Shown here in pieces: positions 21,492 through 22,029 of a DNA stretch of 22,029 nt. Position 1 is the stretch's first letter. The number at the start of each line of letters is the position of its first letter. Source of the DNA: a virus. Where the stretch lies: IMG/VR virus record IMGVR_UViG_3300020438_004935, positions 1 to 22,029 of that record; one strand, 5' to 3'. Made by a program: the position numbers and the translations under genes. Under the pieces are notes generated by a model. It saw only the letters and a program-made list of their open reading frames with translations, was not told the DNA's origin and ran no database searches.

Positions 21492-21984
21492 AGAAGCAAA
21501 ACAACGATTCCGTGAACTTTATGAAGAGATGGCACAAGTCTGTGATGAGCAAGGATGGGGAGATCCATTCAGCTACGCTCGAAGTAAAGAAATTTACGCA
21601 GCAACAGTGCTTGGGCACACAGTAGCCACTACTTTTTCTGGTGCAGATGCGTTTAACCAAGCCAATCAGCCAGTAGAGTATAAGTCTACAATCGGTAAAA
21701 ACTGCAAAGGTTCGTACACTGGTATCTCTGTACAGCAAACCTGGGAAGAACAAAAGAGATATTTGTTTGAAGAAAAACTTGCAAAATACCCCGAACATTA
21801 TTATAATAGATTTAATGCTGGAAAGCTTGTTGAATCTTGGATGATGAGAGGCGATGATGTCTTTGATGTTTTGACCCCAAAGCTAGAAGCAAAATATCCA
21901 GATGTCCTTACCAAGAAGGACCCACGCCTTAGTGCAAATGTATCTTGGAGAGAAATTAAACAATATGGAACAAAGGTAATTTAA
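21481..21984 (+). CDS. Putative PD-(D/E)XK nuclease, restriction-endonuclease-like
   Basis: 167 residues. The core KEIYAATVLGHTV is followed by SGADAF with Asp56 and VEYKS with Glu66-x-Lys68, spaced as the D-(x9)-E-x-K metal-binding triad of the PD-(D/E)XK fold. Glu37 is in the helix before, as in many type II restriction enzymes. A charged helical C-terminal half (WEEQKRYLFEEKL) could bind DNA. Role may be host DNA breakdown, cleaving DNA that lacks the phage's own modification, or recombination. ATG 21481 has GGGGAG (21469-21474), and the gene overlaps dUTPase by 11 bases. No methyltransferase is next to it. The family call is from motif spacing alone. Confidence 0.6.
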   Translation: MSPEEAKQRFRELYEEMAQVCDEQGWGDPFSYARSKEIYAATVLGHTVATTFSGADAFNQANQPVEYKSTIGKNCKGSYTGISVQQTWEEQKRYLFEEKLAKYPEHYYNRFNAGKLVESWMMRGDDVFDVLTPKLEAKYPDVLTKKDPRLSANVSWREIKQYGTKVI

Positions 21985-21985
21985 A

Positions 21986-22029
21986 ATGAACAAAAATAAA
22001 AACAGTGTAATACCACTTAACAACAGTGT
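21986..22029 (+). CDS. Start of the next gene (partial)
   Basis: ATG 21986 follows the previous stop by one base and opens a frame (MNKNKNSVIPLNN) that runs off the window. The SD is weak (AAAGG at 21972-21976). Too short to identify. Confidence 0.4.
   Translation, partial: MNKNKNSVIPLNNS

Overview
The window is a densely packed, single-strand block of a large tailed-phage (Caudoviricetes-type) genome. All 25 coding regions called here lie on the + strand. Many start and stop codons overlap by 4-20 bases, and no rRNA, tRNA, integrase or insertion sequence is seen. The gene set is a replication, recombination and nucleotide module with lysis and proteostasis genes inserted in it. The host is not named by the sequence. 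Promoters of the sigma70 type and strong AGGAG Shine-Dalgarno (SD) sites point to a bacterial host. The Asp/Thr/Ala tail of a 34-residue lipoprotein resembles tails common in Myxococcota and Bradymonadota lipoproteins, which is only a weak hint.

Layout. 1-1667: the end of a probable virion gene and an unknown 410-residue protein. 1648-3710: a short exonuclease-less family A DNA polymerase, coupled to a divergent FtsZ/tubulin-like protein. 3688-6499: a promoter and a gp32-like single-strand DNA-binding protein, then three very small genes (acidic membrane protein, ribbon-helix-helix protein, lipoprotein), then a UvsX/RecA recombinase. 6509-7723: a promoter nested in a terminator, a small Cys-containing protein and a FEN-type 5' nuclease. 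7725-11650: a promoter, a DnaB/gp41-like helicase, a class II (B12) ribonucleotide reductase, a small zinc-ribbon-like protein and a GroES-like protein. 11665-13103: an amidase endolysin coupled to a small metzincin-type protease. 13120-14875: a Rossmann-like protein and a nucleotidyltransferase-like protein. 14888-19744: a promoter, a DnaE-type family C polymerase, a ClpP-like protease and a J-domain protein. 19754-21984: a short adenylosuccinate synthetase (PurA/PurZ group), a GapR-like coiled coil, dUTPase and a PD-(D/E)XK-like nuclease. The next gene begins at 21986.

How it works together. The SSB, recombinase and helicase are of T4 type, but the polymerases are of families A and C rather than family B, so the replisome is a hybrid. 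Ribonucleotide reductase, dUTPase and the PurA-like enzyme supply dNTPs. Five sigma70-like promoters divide the block into transcription units that host RNA polymerase could read.

The most unusual feature is a set of four short intergenic elements (4562-5325), one before each of four consecutive genes. Each folds as the same H-type RNA pseudoknot. The stems differ in sequence between copies but are kept paired by compensating changes. A second regulatory curiosity lies at 6509-6559, where promoter, intrinsic terminator and ribosome-binding site are interleaved. The PurA/PurZ-like gene, the FtsZ-like gene and the metzincin beside the endolysin also deserve attention.
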